Assembly (NCBI RefSeq): GCF_029319185.1
Contig: NZ_CP119754.1
Location: forward strand, 4,712,001-4,776,000
Direction of reading: 5' to 3'
DNA length: 64,000 bases
Source of the DNA: Superficieibacter sp. HKU1
Lineage (GTDB): Bacteria; Pseudomonadota; Gammaproteobacteria; Enterobacterales; Enterobacteriaceae
The notes beneath the pieces were generated by a model, which searched no databases, was not told the DNA's origin, and was given only the letters and a program-made list of their open reading frames with translations. Below are positions 1-8,943 of this stretch, piece after piece. The first letter of the stretch is position 1. Each line of letters starts with the position of its first letter. The position numbers and the translations under genes were made by a program.

Positions 1-689
1 TGGCTCTGACTTTTGCGTAATGGCTGGCATAGCCCGTCAATGGCGCACGCCAGCGCCGCCAGCGCGTTGCGTGCGGCAGGGGGCGAGAGCAGCACTTTTT
101 CCAGCATCGCATCCTGCAGCAAGGTGATATGCGCCCCGAGCACCGATGCGGCCTCGCCCTGCGCCTGGCGGCACTCCTCTTTTAGCTGCGTGCGGGTGAC
201 CGCCAGCGTATGCGCCAGCCGCTGCTGCTGGAAGCCAGCGTCTTCCGGCGCTTCCTGCTCAGCAAGCTGCGGCAAATCCACCGCGCCCAGAGGCACCGCC
301 CCCCCGCTTGCCAGGCCCGGACTGATGCCGTTACCCCGCAGGCAGATGGACGTGGTGGCGGCCAGAAACACGGGCAACGGCCGTTCCTGATGGCTCGTCA
401 CAGAGACGAGCGGCCCGTCGCATTCCGCCAGTTCGCGCGTAATAAATGCGCTCAGCGTCTGCCAGGCGTCCTGCTCATCCTCACCGTCAATATGCAGTTC
501 GCACGCATCGTGGTGAAGCACATCTGCGCCGATGAGCGCCAGTACGCTTCCGGCATCGACCTGCCGCTGGTTACGCAGATTATGCAGCGTGACGCGGGAA
601 TGACATTGCGCCACGCGCTGTTGCAATTCGGCCGCAGGCCGGGCATGAAGTCCGTTTTCGAGGGGGCACACAAACGCTATTTTACGCAT
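1..689 (-). CDS. HPr-Enzyme I fusion (PTS multiphosphoryl transfer protein), N-terminal part, runs off the window
   Basis: The minus strand is open from an ATG at 689 to the window edge (about 229 residues seen). The N-terminus carries the HPr motif ENGLHARPAA with the phosphorylatable His at residue 15, as in free HPr. From about residue 115 the stretch GNGISPGLASGG matches the start of the Enzyme I phosphohistidine domain. E. coli FrwA/FryA-type proteins have this order and usually end in an EIIA domain, which would lie outside the window. The ATG sits inside the mngB stop (8-base overlap), so it is the last visible gene of the PTS/alpha-mannosidase operon and probably supplies phosphate to its EIIB. 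Domain calls are from visible motifs; the EIIA is inference. Confidence 0.88.
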   Translation of the reverse strand, partial: MRKIAFVCPLENGLHARPAAELQQRVAQCHSRVTLHNLRNQRQVDAGSVLALIGADVLHHDACELHIDGEDEQDAWQTLSAFITRELAECDGPLVSVTSHQERPLPVFLAATTSICLRGNGISPGLASGGAVPLGAVDLPQLAEQEAPEDAGFQQQRLAHTLAVTRTQLKEECRQAQGEAASVLGAHITLLQDAMLEKVLLSPPAARNALAALACAIDGLCQPLRKSQS

Positions 690-3291
690 CGGATTTTCCT
701 TTTTCCGCAGGAGTCATTCGCCAGGTGACTGGCGAACAGGGCTGAACAGGGTGATGGCTTCCCGGACGCGGCGTTTCCGCCAGCGTTACGTATGTCAGGT
801 CGCCAGAGAGTACGGGTTTGCCACCGTCGAGTGGCGCGGTACCCGGATTCCAGCCGCGCAGGATCAGCGCCTCCTCATTCTGCGCTTTCTTCAGCGTGCT
901 GAAATGCAGCGGGGTATCCCAGCGCAGCAGGCTGTACGTTGCCGGGAAGCGCATGCCGTGAGGATTGGTTTTAAAGCGTGACCAGCCGGATTCCAGCCAG
1001 CCGGAAGCGGGTGTACGCCAGCGCTCGACGTCACGCCAGAACGCCGCGTCCGGCCCCTGATGCAGCGGCACCAGCGCCAGGTGACACTCAAAACGGCCAG
1101 GCAACTGCGAGTCCGGCGAAGGGAGCACCATGCCGGAGGCGCGCCCCGGACGCCACGGCATATTTGGCTGCCCCAGCCAGCCGACGCTGCGCAGCAGGGT
1201 AATCGCCAGCGTATCGGAACGGTCGGCGGGGATTTCATACTCGCGCAGCCCGTCGGTGACCACGCACATGCCGTGCTGTTCGTCATGCATCATCGCCAGG
1301 CTTTGCATCGGCCACAGCGACGCGGGCGCTTCCGTCCACTGCTCCTGCTGCCAGATATCCAGCGCCTGCGGACGGTTTTCCCGGCGGATCAGGCCAAAGG
1401 GCTGATCGGCAAAATGGAACATCCCGCTGATGCCGGTGGGGATCTCCAGCTGGAGCCGATGATCGCGCAGGGTGTTGTCGATCCGCACCTGCACATCCAG
1501 CAGCGGGCGATCGCGATCGAGGACGATCGTCATGCTGACGTCAAGTTGTCCGTTACGCTGGTGCTGCTGGCGGGCAGACAGATCCTGCGGCGCAGCGATG
1601 CGCCAGCTCAGATTAAGCGTATCGGCCAGCGCATCCCGCTGCCAGGTAGCGGATACCATTGCGCCGTCGCTGGTGACCCGCCAGTCATCTTCCGGCGGGG
1701 AGTAGTTATAGTTGTCCCCCGCATCGCCGCCATCAACCAGCCGCAGAACAGAGTTCCACTGTTTGCCGCTGCGTTTGTCGAGCAGCGAGATGTTTCCGTC
1801 CGCCAGCGTCAGGCGCAGCCACGGGTTATCGAGGGCAGCAATCGTTTCTTGCGGCACGGTAAACCCGGCAGGCACATTCTCCTGAAGATAAAAGGTTTGA
1901 TAACCGCAGGCAGGCAGGGCTTTTGCTTCGAGGATAATGTCGCATTTGCGATACCACACCGTGGTGGTACTGTTGGAAAGCTCCTGCACAATTATCGACA
2001 TATCCTGCTGTTCTTCCTGCACAATTTGCCAGCGGCACGGCTGCCCCGCGTCATCGACGATGGCAAAATCGGTGCCAGGGACGTAAATCGTCAGCGCCAC
2101 TCGCCCGTCGCGCGCGTAAGGCAGCGGGTTAAAGACGATGATTTTTTTGCCCTGCTGCCGCGCGGCGATCCCTTCCGCCAGCATTTTCATGTTGAGCCCG
2201 AAAAGCTGATCGGCGGATTCCTGGCCGGAGGTCAGACGCGCTTTCACCATCGCATTGACGCGATCGGCATTACAGCCGCCAATGCTGTCATGGGCGTGGG
2301 ATTTCATTGCCTCACGCCAGATATTCTCCACCGCCGTTTGCGGATAGGGCAGCCCCAGCTGCCAGACCACGCTCAATAACGGTTCAAGCTGCTGGCTAAG
2401 AAAGTTCTCCAGCCGGGCATTAGCCTGTTTGATATCCATACGCGTTGAGAAAATGCCGCGATGAATACGCATATATTTCGGACTGAGTAACTCACCCTCG
2501 AACGTCACCAGTTCGGCTCCCGTCCGTTCCAGCGCCGCAAAATAGCGGCTAAAATCGCTGCGCACGAAATGGTAGTCGGACTGCTGCGTATTAAGCGCAT
2601 CGAGCATCGCCGGAACGCCATACTCAAAGGGGGACTGATCGTTACCGTTGGGGAGCAAAATGTGCCCGGAGGTACTGAATTTCGCCTGTTTTTGTACAAT
2701 ATCGGGTAGCACCTGCGAGGCCTTTTGCGCGTCGGTGGGCAGCCATTTCGCGCAGCCATACCCCCACGGCAGCACGGCGGTGGTGACGCAACTGCCGTCA
2801 GCGCTTTGCCAGCGAAACTCGCTGGCGGCCACGTCGTGCTCGCACCAGCCGCGCCAGATCACCGCGCGATCCATCGCAAACTGCGCCAGGAACATCGGCA
2901 ACTGGGCGCTCTGGCCGAAGGAGTCGGGTACGTAACCCACGGACATCCGGCTTCCCGGTGCGTCGCAGTCCGCCATGCCCAGCAGCAAATTGCGGGTAAT
3001 GGATTCTGCGCCGACCACTAAGAAATCAGTTTGTGTATACCACGGACCGATAAGCAGCCTTCCCCCGGCGATCAGTTTTTGCACCCGCGCACGGTTTTCA
3101 GGCGCGACAGTAAAATAATCTTCCAGCACCACGGTCTGCCCATCAAGTATAAATGGACCTAATGATTCATCGGCTTCCAGGCGTTGCAGTAAATCGGCCA
3201 TAAAATAATAAAGTACGGCGCGAGAATCGTTTTCAGTGAAATACCACTCGCGATCCCAGTGCGTATGTTGGATCAAATGAACTGTTTTCAT
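682..3291 (-). CDS. mngB: GH38 alpha-mannosidase (MngB-like)
   Basis: 869 residues, close to E. coli MngB (877). The start HTHWDREWYF (residues 9-18) holds the zinc-binding His/Asp of family GH38, and GYVPDSFG (about 119-126) holds the nucleophile Asp123; AHDSIGGC further on is also typical. No signal peptide is seen, so it should act in the cytoplasm on a phosphorylated mannosyl sugar, as MngB does on 2-O-(6-phospho-mannosyl)-glycerate. It lies between a fructose-family EIIC and an HPr-EI fusion, and overlaps the latter by 8 bases. In E. coli, mngB sits with mngA elsewhere; here the PTS partner is split into separate EIIB and EIIC genes, so the substrate may differ. Confidence 0.9.
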   Translation of the reverse strand: MKTVHLIQHTHWDREWYFTENDSRAVLYYFMADLLQRLEADESLGPFILDGQTVVLEDYFTVAPENRARVQKLIAGGRLLIGPWYTQTDFLVVGAESITRNLLLGMADCDAPGSRMSVGYVPDSFGQSAQLPMFLAQFAMDRAVIWRGWCEHDVAASEFRWQSADGSCVTTAVLPWGYGCAKWLPTDAQKASQVLPDIVQKQAKFSTSGHILLPNGNDQSPFEYGVPAMLDALNTQQSDYHFVRSDFSRYFAALERTGAELVTFEGELLSPKYMRIHRGIFSTRMDIKQANARLENFLSQQLEPLLSVVWQLGLPYPQTAVENIWREAMKSHAHDSIGGCNADRVNAMVKARLTSGQESADQLFGLNMKMLAEGIAARQQGKKIIVFNPLPYARDGRVALTIYVPGTDFAIVDDAGQPCRWQIVQEEQQDMSIIVQELSNSTTTVWYRKCDIILEAKALPACGYQTFYLQENVPAGFTVPQETIAALDNPWLRLTLADGNISLLDKRSGKQWNSVLRLVDGGDAGDNYNYSPPEDDWRVTSDGAMVSATWQRDALADTLNLSWRIAAPQDLSARQQHQRNGQLDVSMTIVLDRDRPLLDVQVRIDNTLRDHRLQLEIPTGISGMFHFADQPFGLIRRENRPQALDIWQQEQWTEAPASLWPMQSLAMMHDEQHGMCVVTDGLREYEIPADRSDTLAITLLRSVGWLGQPNMPWRPGRASGMVLPSPDSQLPGRFECHLALVPLHQGPDAAFWRDVERWRTPASGWLESGWSRFKTNPHGMRFPATYSLLRWDTPLHFSTLKKAQNEEALILRGWNPGTAPLDGGKPVLSGDLTYVTLAETPRPGSHHPVQPCSPVTWRMTPAEKGKSDA

Positions 3292-3370
3292 CTTTATTCC
3301 TGCCTTTTTTAGGGGCGAGAAAATACCACGGATAATTACCCGTTAATTTTCATGATTAGTGACGAACCGC

Positions 3371-3394
3371 CGTTAATATATCGTTATATTAACG
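3371..3394 (-). repeat. perfect inverted repeat at the end of the EIIC gene
   Basis: Ten-base arms CGTTAATATA / TATATTAACG with a 4-base spacer overlap the EIIC stop codon, 80 bases before mngB. There is no U tract, so in the EIIC-mngB transcript it could be a stabilising or processing hairpin rather than a terminator. Confidence 0.5.
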
Positions 3395-4507
3395 ACTGGC
3401 TTTAAATTTAGGTGCCGTCATTTCTGTTTTAATGGCTTCGCCCGGTGCATTGCGAAATACCAGCAGCGATCCACAGGCGATAATCGCGGAGCCGCAGGCG
3501 ATGGAGAGAACATATATCGGCCAGTTCTCCACCGCCAGCCAGCCGTAAAACCCGGAAATAGGCGCCTGGTTCACCGCACCCAGTCCTACCGCCATTGACG
3601 CGCCGATCGCAGAGCCGATCATGTTCACCACAATGATTTTAGGATTGGACAGCGCGAAAGGAATGGCCCCTTCCGAGACGCCAATCAGCCCCATCAGCGT
3701 GGACGCCTTGCCCGCTTCACGCAGCGATTCCGGGAAGCGTTTTGCCCACAGCAGCGTGGCAACGCCCAGGCCGATAGGCGGTACGATAATAGCAACCTGC
3801 GCAGCGGTATTGGGATCGTAAATTCCGGAAGCCAGGAGCGCCATCGCGGTGGTGACCGCCGCCTTGTTCACCGGACCGCCGAGGTCAAAGCCCACCATGC
3901 CGCCAATTACCGCGGCCAGCAGCACTTTATTGGTACCGGACATCGACAGCAGCCAATGCTCCATACCGTGATTAAGCGCCGCCAGCGGCGTGCCAATAAC
4001 AAACGCCATCACAATGCAGGTCAGCAACGTCCCGCCGACCGGCAGGATAAAAATTGGCCCGGCAGAGGCCAGTGCTTTAGGTAATTTGATATATGTGGTG
4101 AGCGCCCGGACGATATATCCCGCAACGAACCCGGCGGCCAGCGCTCCCAGAAAGCCAGTACCCAGACTGCTCGCCAGTAACCCGCCCACCATCCCCGGCG
4201 CGATGCCCGGCTTATTGGCAAGAGCAAAACTGATATAACCTGCCACTACCGGCAGCATTAACGACAGCGCCAGCCCGCCGAAACCATCGAAGCGATGCAG
4301 TACCTGTACGACCAGGCTGGCAGCCTGTTCATGGCTGGCATCCCAGATATTATCAATGCCGTACATCGATGCGCCAATACGCGCGATCCCCATAATGACC
4401 GCCCCGGCAATGACAAAAGGAAGCATCCACGACACGCCGGTCATAATGGCATTTTTCACTTCCGCGCCCGCTGAAAGCTTGCCGCCTCCTCCCTGAAACT
4501 TAGCCAT
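3389..4507 (-). CDS. PTS fructose-family EIIC permease
   Basis: 372 residues from ATG 4507 (MAKFQGGGGK), chosen because AGGAGG lies 5-6 bases upstream and the ATG overlaps the EIIB stop in an 8-base ATGGCTAA junction; the longer in-frame extension is read through EIIB in another frame. Multiple hydrophobic segments and motifs such as GGMVGFDLGGPVNKAA and SEGAIPFAL are typical of fructose-type EIIC. It moves the sugar across the inner membrane with phosphorylation by the adjacent EIIB. Operon: ORF 4826-5278, EIIB, EIIC, mngB, HPr-EI. The sugar is not known; the alpha-mannosidase suggests a mannosyl compound. Confidence 0.9.
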   Translation of the reverse strand: MAKFQGGGGKLSAGAEVKNAIMTGVSWMLPFVIAGAVIMGIARIGASMYGIDNIWDASHEQAASLVVQVLHRFDGFGGLALSLMLPVVAGYISFALANKPGIAPGMVGGLLASSLGTGFLGALAAGFVAGYIVRALTTYIKLPKALASAGPIFILPVGGTLLTCIVMAFVIGTPLAALNHGMEHWLLSMSGTNKVLLAAVIGGMVGFDLGGPVNKAAVTTAMALLASGIYDPNTAAQVAIIVPPIGLGVATLLWAKRFPESLREAGKASTLMGLIGVSEGAIPFALSNPKIIVVNMIGSAIGASMAVGLGAVNQAPISGFYGWLAVENWPIYVLSIACGSAIIACGSLLVFRNAPGEAIKTEMTAPKFKASR

Positions 4508-4817
4508 GCGCAACCTCCTGTTCAACGGCCTCAAAGACCGCATCCCCAAATTTAATCGGATCGGAGACGCTGCACTCCAGCTTAACCAGCCCTGCAAAAC
4601 GTTCTTTACCGCTGATGGCGACATCGGCGGCAATAATCACCGCATCGGCCCGCGCCAGATCCTCGTCAAGGATCTCATTCTCCGCTCCCATGCTGCCCTG
4701 GGTTTCAACTTTAACCTCGTGACCCCGCTTTTTCCCCGTTATTTCAAGCGCTTCCGCAGCCATGTAAGTATGGGCAACACCGGTCGGACAAGCAGCAACA
4801 CAAACAATAAACATCAT
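4500..4817 (-). CDS. PTS fructose-family EIIB
   Basis: 105 residues. The active-site loop CPTGVAHTYMAAE carries the phosphocysteine at position 10, and the KVETQGSMGAEN block is characteristic of fructose-type EIIB. Translation may start at either of two adjacent ATGs (4817 or 4814); GAGAGG lies just upstream. It receives phosphate, most likely from the EIIA expected at the end of the HPr-EI fusion, and passes it to sugar bound by the downstream EIIC. A terminator-like hairpin ends only 24 bases before the start codon, which suggests that expression depends on transcription passing that hairpin. Confidence 0.92.
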   Translation of the reverse strand: MMFIVCVAACPTGVAHTYMAAEALEITGKKRGHEVKVETQGSMGAENEILDEDLARADAVIIAADVAISGKERFAGLVKLECSVSDPIKFGDAVFEAVEQEVAHG

Positions 4818-4825
4818 TCAGCCTC

Positions 4826-5278
4826 TCAGGTTTGTTCAGACAAAAAAAAGCACAATGGCGAAAACGCGCATTGTGCTTTGTGGATGAAACCAGGTTGGCC
4901 TGCGTGATGGCAATCGGCACCGCTGGCATGGCGGCAAGCGATTAGCTGGCGCAGGCTGGATATACGGAAACTAAAACGCAGTTCATCGCGTTTACGGCAA
5001 CATAACACGCGCTGACAAGGCGACGGCAAAAACGCCGCGAGATAGTGTTTGTGCCGGTGGAAGCGGGCGCGTAATGCCTGCCCGGTACAATCCCATAAAC
5101 GGGACCATTCCTGCGACATTTGATAATGCGGACAGTCGGCGGAAAACAGGTCAACGTCGGAAAGATCGTCAGGTGAATTTAGCCAACAAATATCATCAAG
5201 CGCGACGTTACCTTTGTTATCTCGCGATAACAAAAAAGCAGCGGAGAATATAAATAGCAAAATGATAATGGCTAACAT
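4826..5278 (-). CDS. hypothetical protein with N-terminal membrane anchor, first ORF of the mannosidase/PTS operon
   Basis: 150 residues from ATG 5278, preceded by an excellent GGAGG 5 bases away. The N-terminus (MLAIIILLFIFSAAFLL) is one membrane segment; the rest is rich in Cys, His and Arg, and I recognise no family. It starts about 18 bases after the predicted transcription start of a CRP-type promoter and stops 8 bases before EIIB. A terminator-like hairpin (4842-4878) lies inside its last codons, so ribosomes translating the ORF would cover it. It could be a real small membrane protein or a coding leader. The biased C-terminal half could also reflect a frameshifted or non-conserved reading. 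Confidence 0.5.
   Translation of the reverse strand: MLAIIILLFIFSAAFLLSRDNKGNVALDDICWLNSPDDLSDVDLFSADCPHYQMSQEWSRLWDCTGQALRARFHRHKHYLAAFLPSPCQRVLCCRKRDELRFSFRISSLRQLIACRHASGADCHHAGQPGFIHKAQCAFSPLCFFLSEQT
4842..4878 (-). terminator. terminator-like hairpin inside the leader ORF of the EIIB-EIIC-mngB operon
   Basis: Perfect 10-base arms (AAGCACAATG / CATTGTGCTT), extended by GCG/CGC around an AAAA-side loop, are followed on the minus strand by a run of eight T. It has all parts of an intrinsic terminator, yet stands only 24 bases before the EIIB start and inside an open reading frame. Confidence 0.7.
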
Positions 5279-5295
5279 TCTACCTCCAGGAGTGA

Positions 5296-5346
5296 ATAGC
5301 TCATTATAAAACGAAATTTCCGCAAACAAATGTGATTTATAGCACA
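5296..5346 (-). promoter_or_regulatory. CRP-dependent sigma-70 promoter for the mannosidase/PTS operon
   Basis: On the minus strand: a CRP-like site TGTGCTATAAATCACA (5331-5346), a -35-like TTTGTT (5325-5330), 16 bases, and a perfect TATAAT (5303-5308). With the start near 5296, the CRP centre is close to -42, the class II position. It fits catabolite control of the downstream PTS operon. Confidence 0.65.
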
Positions 5347-5398
5347 GAGATTTATTTTAATTTTCGCCCGCGATATTGCGAATGTTATTTACCCTCCG

Positions 5399-6271
5399 TT
5401 AATCATTCATCATATTTATATTTACCGCCGTTCCGTCGCGGCTGCGATGACGCCATTGTCCTGGCGTCATCCCTATTTCCCGGTTAAATACGACCGAAAA
5501 ATAATTGCTGTCTTCAAAACCGCACTGCATGGCGATGTCGCCAATCAGTATTTCAGTATGCTGAAGGAGATATTGCGCGTGGCAAATACGCAGCTGACGC
5601 AGATACTGGCTGATGGTCATCCCCGTCTGGCTGCGAAACTGCTGGCGCAGGGGGCGCTCGCTGCACTGCTCCTGTTCGCAAAAGGTGTCGAGTACGAAAG
5701 GCGTATCCAGACTTCCTGCCAGCGCGGTGATCAGCTTATCCAGTAGCGGCTCGCGCGAGGTCGCCGATAAATTATCGGTGGTATAGCGGTGTCTTTTCAG
5801 CAGCACCACCAGCTGCGCAAAGAGCAGTTCAGCCATGTCATTGGCCTGCGCGTCATGGTGGATACTTTCATGTTCGAGCTGGGCGATGACCTGGCGGGCC
5901 TGCGTCATTCCGCTACTGCTAAGCCGCCAGTGCGCGCGCCTTTCAGGTCCACTAAAATCGGGAATATGCGCGCCCCAGTCGACATTAAGTTTTAACCGAT
6001 CGGGGCAGTAGATAATATTTTGCAATACCAGGTCGTTGACCGACGCATAAGAGTGTTTGTCTTCGGCGCGGATATAAAACAGATCGCCGCGCGTGATGCG
6101 GTACGGACGGTCATTGAGGACGTGCAGGCCATTGCCGCGCCATACCAGCACCAGTTCGCAAAACTCGTGAGTATGTTCAGCAAAGACGTTTTGCGGATAG
6201 CGATCCGCAACGGCGACGGCCTGTCCGACGCTGGTGAAAAAGTCGGCTTTACGAAGAATTAACTGGCCCAC
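5399..6271 (-). CDS. rhaR: RhaR, AraC-family L-rhamnose activator
   Basis: 290 residues. The stretch DRPYRITRGDLFYI and the C-terminal helices (CGFEDSNYFSVVF) match E. coli RhaR. An N-terminal cupin/dimer domain (about 1-170) binds rhamnose and a C-terminal double helix-turn-helix (about 185-285) binds DNA. The start is a GTG at 6271 with a strong GGAGGTGA 7 bases upstream. It follows rhaS with a 75-base gap. In E. coli it activates rhaSR. Unlike in K-12, the gene after it is not rhaT but a PTS/mannosidase operon with its own promoter. Confidence 0.96.
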   Translation of the reverse strand: MGQLILRKADFFTSVGQAVAVADRYPQNVFAEHTHEFCELVLVWRGNGLHVLNDRPYRITRGDLFYIRAEDKHSYASVNDLVLQNIIYCPDRLKLNVDWGAHIPDFSGPERRAHWRLSSSGMTQARQVIAQLEHESIHHDAQANDMAELLFAQLVVLLKRHRYTTDNLSATSREPLLDKLITALAGSLDTPFVLDTFCEQEQCSERPLRQQFRSQTGMTISQYLRQLRICHAQYLLQHTEILIGDIAMQCGFEDSNYFSVVFNREIGMTPGQWRHRSRDGTAVNINMMND

Positions 6272-6346
6272 AGCAGGATCACCTCCGCGACGAATGGCCG
6301 GTCATTATCGTCTGCCGGGTGGCTAAAAACGTTGATTGTCTTCGCG

Positions 6347-7183
6347 TTACTGAAGAATTTCGTCGCGCCCCTGACGAATATCGCGCGGAGACCACGAGAA
6401 CTCGCGGCGAAACAGGGTCGAAAAGTGATTACTGTCGCCGAACCCGCAGCGATAAGCGATATCCGTCACGCTTTCGTCACTGTGACGCAGCAGATGGCGC
6501 GCTTTAATCAAACGTAGCCGGTTCAGGTAACGTTGTGGAGTCAGGCCGGTGGATTGCTTGAGCTGACGGTGCAGTGTCCGTAGCGACAGCGAGAAACGAT
6601 CTGCCAGATCGTCCCAGCACACCTCGTCGGCAAAATGATCGTCAAGCCAGGCGATCAGCTGGTTCAGACGGGCGTCATTATCCTCTGCCCCTTCCGCCAG
6701 GCTGCTTTTACGCAGCAGCACCAGCAGTTGCATAAACAGCAGTTCGCGATTCGCCCGTTCCGGCGCATCCGCCGCGTCGTCTTTCGGTTCAAGCTGGCTG
6801 ACAAGCTGCCGCACCTGCGTCAGCACCGTCTGATTAACGCGCCAGTGTGAAGGGTATTGACCATTCTGCTCCTGCGGCAGCAGCAAATGCAGGCCGCTTA
6901 AAAACTGAAAAGCATCCGGGGAACGGTACAGCACGTTGGTCAGGCACAGATTGTCGGTGTGCTCATACAGATGACGATCATGATCGCGGACAAAACAGAT
7001 CGTCCCGCCGCTGATGGTATACGGCTGGCCGTTAAAAACATGAATGCCGGTACCGTGTTCGACAATCACTATTTCATGAAAGTCATGATGATGCTCCGGG
7101 AAGGCCGACTGCGGAAGACGCGGCTCGATCGCCACTGGCGAACTACCCGAAGGAAAGAAATCCACGCTGTGAAGTACGGTCAT
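6347..7183 (-). CDS. rhaS: RhaS, AraC-family activator of rhaBAD
   Basis: 278 residues from ATG 7183 (MTVLHSVDFF), the E. coli start; four further codons upstream stay open but lack support. The effector domain (HVFNGQPYTISGG) and C-terminal double HTH (CGFGDSNHFSTLFRREF) match RhaS. Known role: binds rhamnose and activates rhaBAD (and rhaT) together with CRP. It is divergent from rhaB across a 290-base regulatory gap and is followed by rhaR on the same strand. Confidence 0.96.
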   Translation of the reverse strand: MTVLHSVDFFPSGSSPVAIEPRLPQSAFPEHHHDFHEIVIVEHGTGIHVFNGQPYTISGGTICFVRDHDRHLYEHTDNLCLTNVLYRSPDAFQFLSGLHLLLPQEQNGQYPSHWRVNQTVLTQVRQLVSQLEPKDDAADAPERANRELLFMQLLVLLRKSSLAEGAEDNDARLNQLIAWLDDHFADEVCWDDLADRFSLSLRTLHRQLKQSTGLTPQRYLNRLRLIKARHLLRHSDESVTDIAYRCGFGDSNHFSTLFRREFSWSPRDIRQGRDEILQ

Positions 7184-7473
7184 AAGCGTTGCCACCAGTG
7201 AGAAGAATTCTCATCATAGTAATTAAGCGCTCGCATTCTCATCTTGAAATTTTGACGACAAAGCATGCAAACACTGCCGATTTTTCAAGAAATGAACGGA
7301 AAGCGTCAGAAATGCGGCGGCGGTCACATCCCCCCTTTCGCAGCAAAATGTGAGCTTCCTCACGTTCATCTTTGCTTTCTTGCCAGCGGCCAATTTCCCC
7401 TGTCAGTAACAAGAAGGTAGAACCAGGCGTCCTTTTTTAGACTGTGGGCATTGACTCTCAGAAGGACCCTATC
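7184..7473. promoter_or_regulatory. rhaSR-rhaBAD divergent control region
   Basis: Holds a CRP-like site ATGTGAGCTTCCTCACGT (7348-7365), followed toward rhaB by sequences aligned with the E. coli RhaS half-sites (ATCTTTGCTTTCTTGCC, 7368-7384; CCTGTCAGTAACAAGAAGG, 7399-7417) and a TAGACT -10 near 7438. A Shine-Dalgarno AAGGACC precedes the rhaB ATG. The rhaSR side has no site I can place exactly. Confidence 0.75.
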
Positions 7474-8943
7474 ATGACTTTTCGCCATTGCGTCGCTGTC
7501 GATTTAGGCGCATCCAGCGGGCGAGTAATGCTTGCACGCTATGACCGTGAACAACGCACCCTCGCACTGCGTGAAATGCACCGCTTCGTCAATCGTCTGC
7601 AAAAAGTGGACGGTTATGACTGCTGGGATATCGACAGTCTGGAGGCTGAGATCCGCCGTGGGCTGGAGAACGTGTGCGAGGCAGGCATCGTTATTGACAG
7701 TATTGGCGTGGATACCTGGGGCGTGGATTACGTGCTGCTTAACCGCCAGGGCGAACGCGTCGGCCTGCCCATCGCCTATCGGGACAATCGCACTGACGGC
7801 GTGATGGCGCAGGCGCTTACTCAACTCGGCAAGGCGGAAATTTACCGCCGCAGCGGCATTCAGTTCCTGCCGTTTAATACGCTTTATCAGCTTCACGCGC
7901 TGGTCCGCCAGCAACCGGAGGTGGCGCGCGAGGTTGCTCATGCGCTGCTTATTCCGGATTACTTCAGTTACCGCCTTACCGGGCAAATGAACTGGGAATA
8001 TACCAACGCCACCACCACCCAACTGGTCAATATTAATACCGATAGCTGGGATGAAACGCTGCTGGACTGGACGGGAGTGAACGCTGCCTGGTTCGGCAAA
8101 CCCACGCATCCCGGCAATGTGATAGGCCACTGGACCTGTCCGCAGGGGAATGCCATTCCGGTAGTGGCGGTCGCCAGTCACGATACCGCCAGCGCGGTGA
8201 TTGCCGTTCCGCTGGAAGGGAAAGACGCGGCGTGGATCTCCTCCGGCACCTGGTCGCTGATGGGCTTTGAAAGCAAAACGCCGTATACCAGCGACAGCGC
8301 GCTGGCCGCCAATATCACCAACGAAGGCGGCGCGGAAGGGCGTTATCGGGTGCTGAAAAATATCATGGGCCTGTGGCTGCTCCAGCGGGTGCTGGCGGAA
8401 CAGCAGGTTACCGATTTGCCGGAGCTGATTGCCCGTACCGCCGCGCTGCCCGCCTGCCGCTTTGTCATCAATCCCAATGACGATCGTTTTATTAACCCAG
8501 GCAACATGAGCGCGGAGATCCGGGCCGCCTGCCGAGAGGCCGGACAACCAGAGCCGATCAGCGATGCCGAACTGGCACGCTGCATTTTCGACAGCCTCGC
8601 GATCCTGTATGCCGACGTGCTGGGCGAGCTGGCCGCTCTGCGCGGCAAACCGTTCAGCCAGCTACATATTGTCGGCGGTGGCTGCCAGAACCAGCTGCTC
8701 AATCAGCTTTGCGCCGACGCCTGCGGCATTACGGTGATCGCCGGACCGATTGAAGCTTCCACGCTCGGCAATATCGGCATCCAGCTTATGACGCTGGATG
8801 AACTGAGCGACGTCACAGATTTTCGCAAGGTGGTGGTTGCTAACCACGACCTGACCACTTTCACCCCTCATCCTGATAATGAGATCGCTCGCTACGTCGC
8901 GGCCTCTCAGTCAACACGACAGACAAAGGAGCTTTGCGCATGA
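7474..8943 (+). CDS. rhaB: L-rhamnulokinase
   Basis: 489 residues from ATG 7474 (MTFRHCVAVDLGASSGRV), with AAGGACC upstream; ten extra in-frame codons upstream lack support. It is a FGGY-family sugar kinase: the phosphate-1 loop DLGASSG at the N-terminus and the C-terminal adenosine-binding block VGGGCQNQLLN are visible. It phosphorylates L-rhamnulose at C1 using ATP in the cytoplasm. It is the first gene of the RhaS/CRP-activated operon; its TGA overlaps the rhaA ATG by 4 bases. Confidence 0.98.
   Translation: MTFRHCVAVDLGASSGRVMLARYDREQRTLALREMHRFVNRLQKVDGYDCWDIDSLEAEIRRGLENVCEAGIVIDSIGVDTWGVDYVLLNRQGERVGLPIAYRDNRTDGVMAQALTQLGKAEIYRRSGIQFLPFNTLYQLHALVRQQPEVAREVAHALLIPDYFSYRLTGQMNWEYTNATTTQLVNINTDSWDETLLDWTGVNAAWFGKPTHPGNVIGHWTCPQGNAIPVVAVASHDTASAVIAVPLEGKDAAWISSGTWSLMGFESKTPYTSDSALAANITNEGGAEGRYRVLKNIMGLWLLQRVLAEQQVTDLPELIARTAALPACRFVINPNDDRFINPGNMSAEIRAACREAGQPEPISDAELARCIFDSLAILYADVLGELAALRGKPFSQLHIVGGGCQNQLLNQLCADACGITVIAGPIEASTLGNIGIQLMTLDELSDVTDFRKVVVANHDLTTFTPHPDNEIARYVAASQSTRQTKELCA

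Noticed and set aside
1060..2379. 439-codon open frame on the plus strand opposite mngB
   Set aside because: It lies wholly antisense to a clear GH38 gene; composition is that of a high-GC shadow and no family is recognisable.
5447..5746. Small plus-strand frames opposite rhaR and rhaS
   Set aside because: All lie inside conserved AraC-family genes with no supporting signals.
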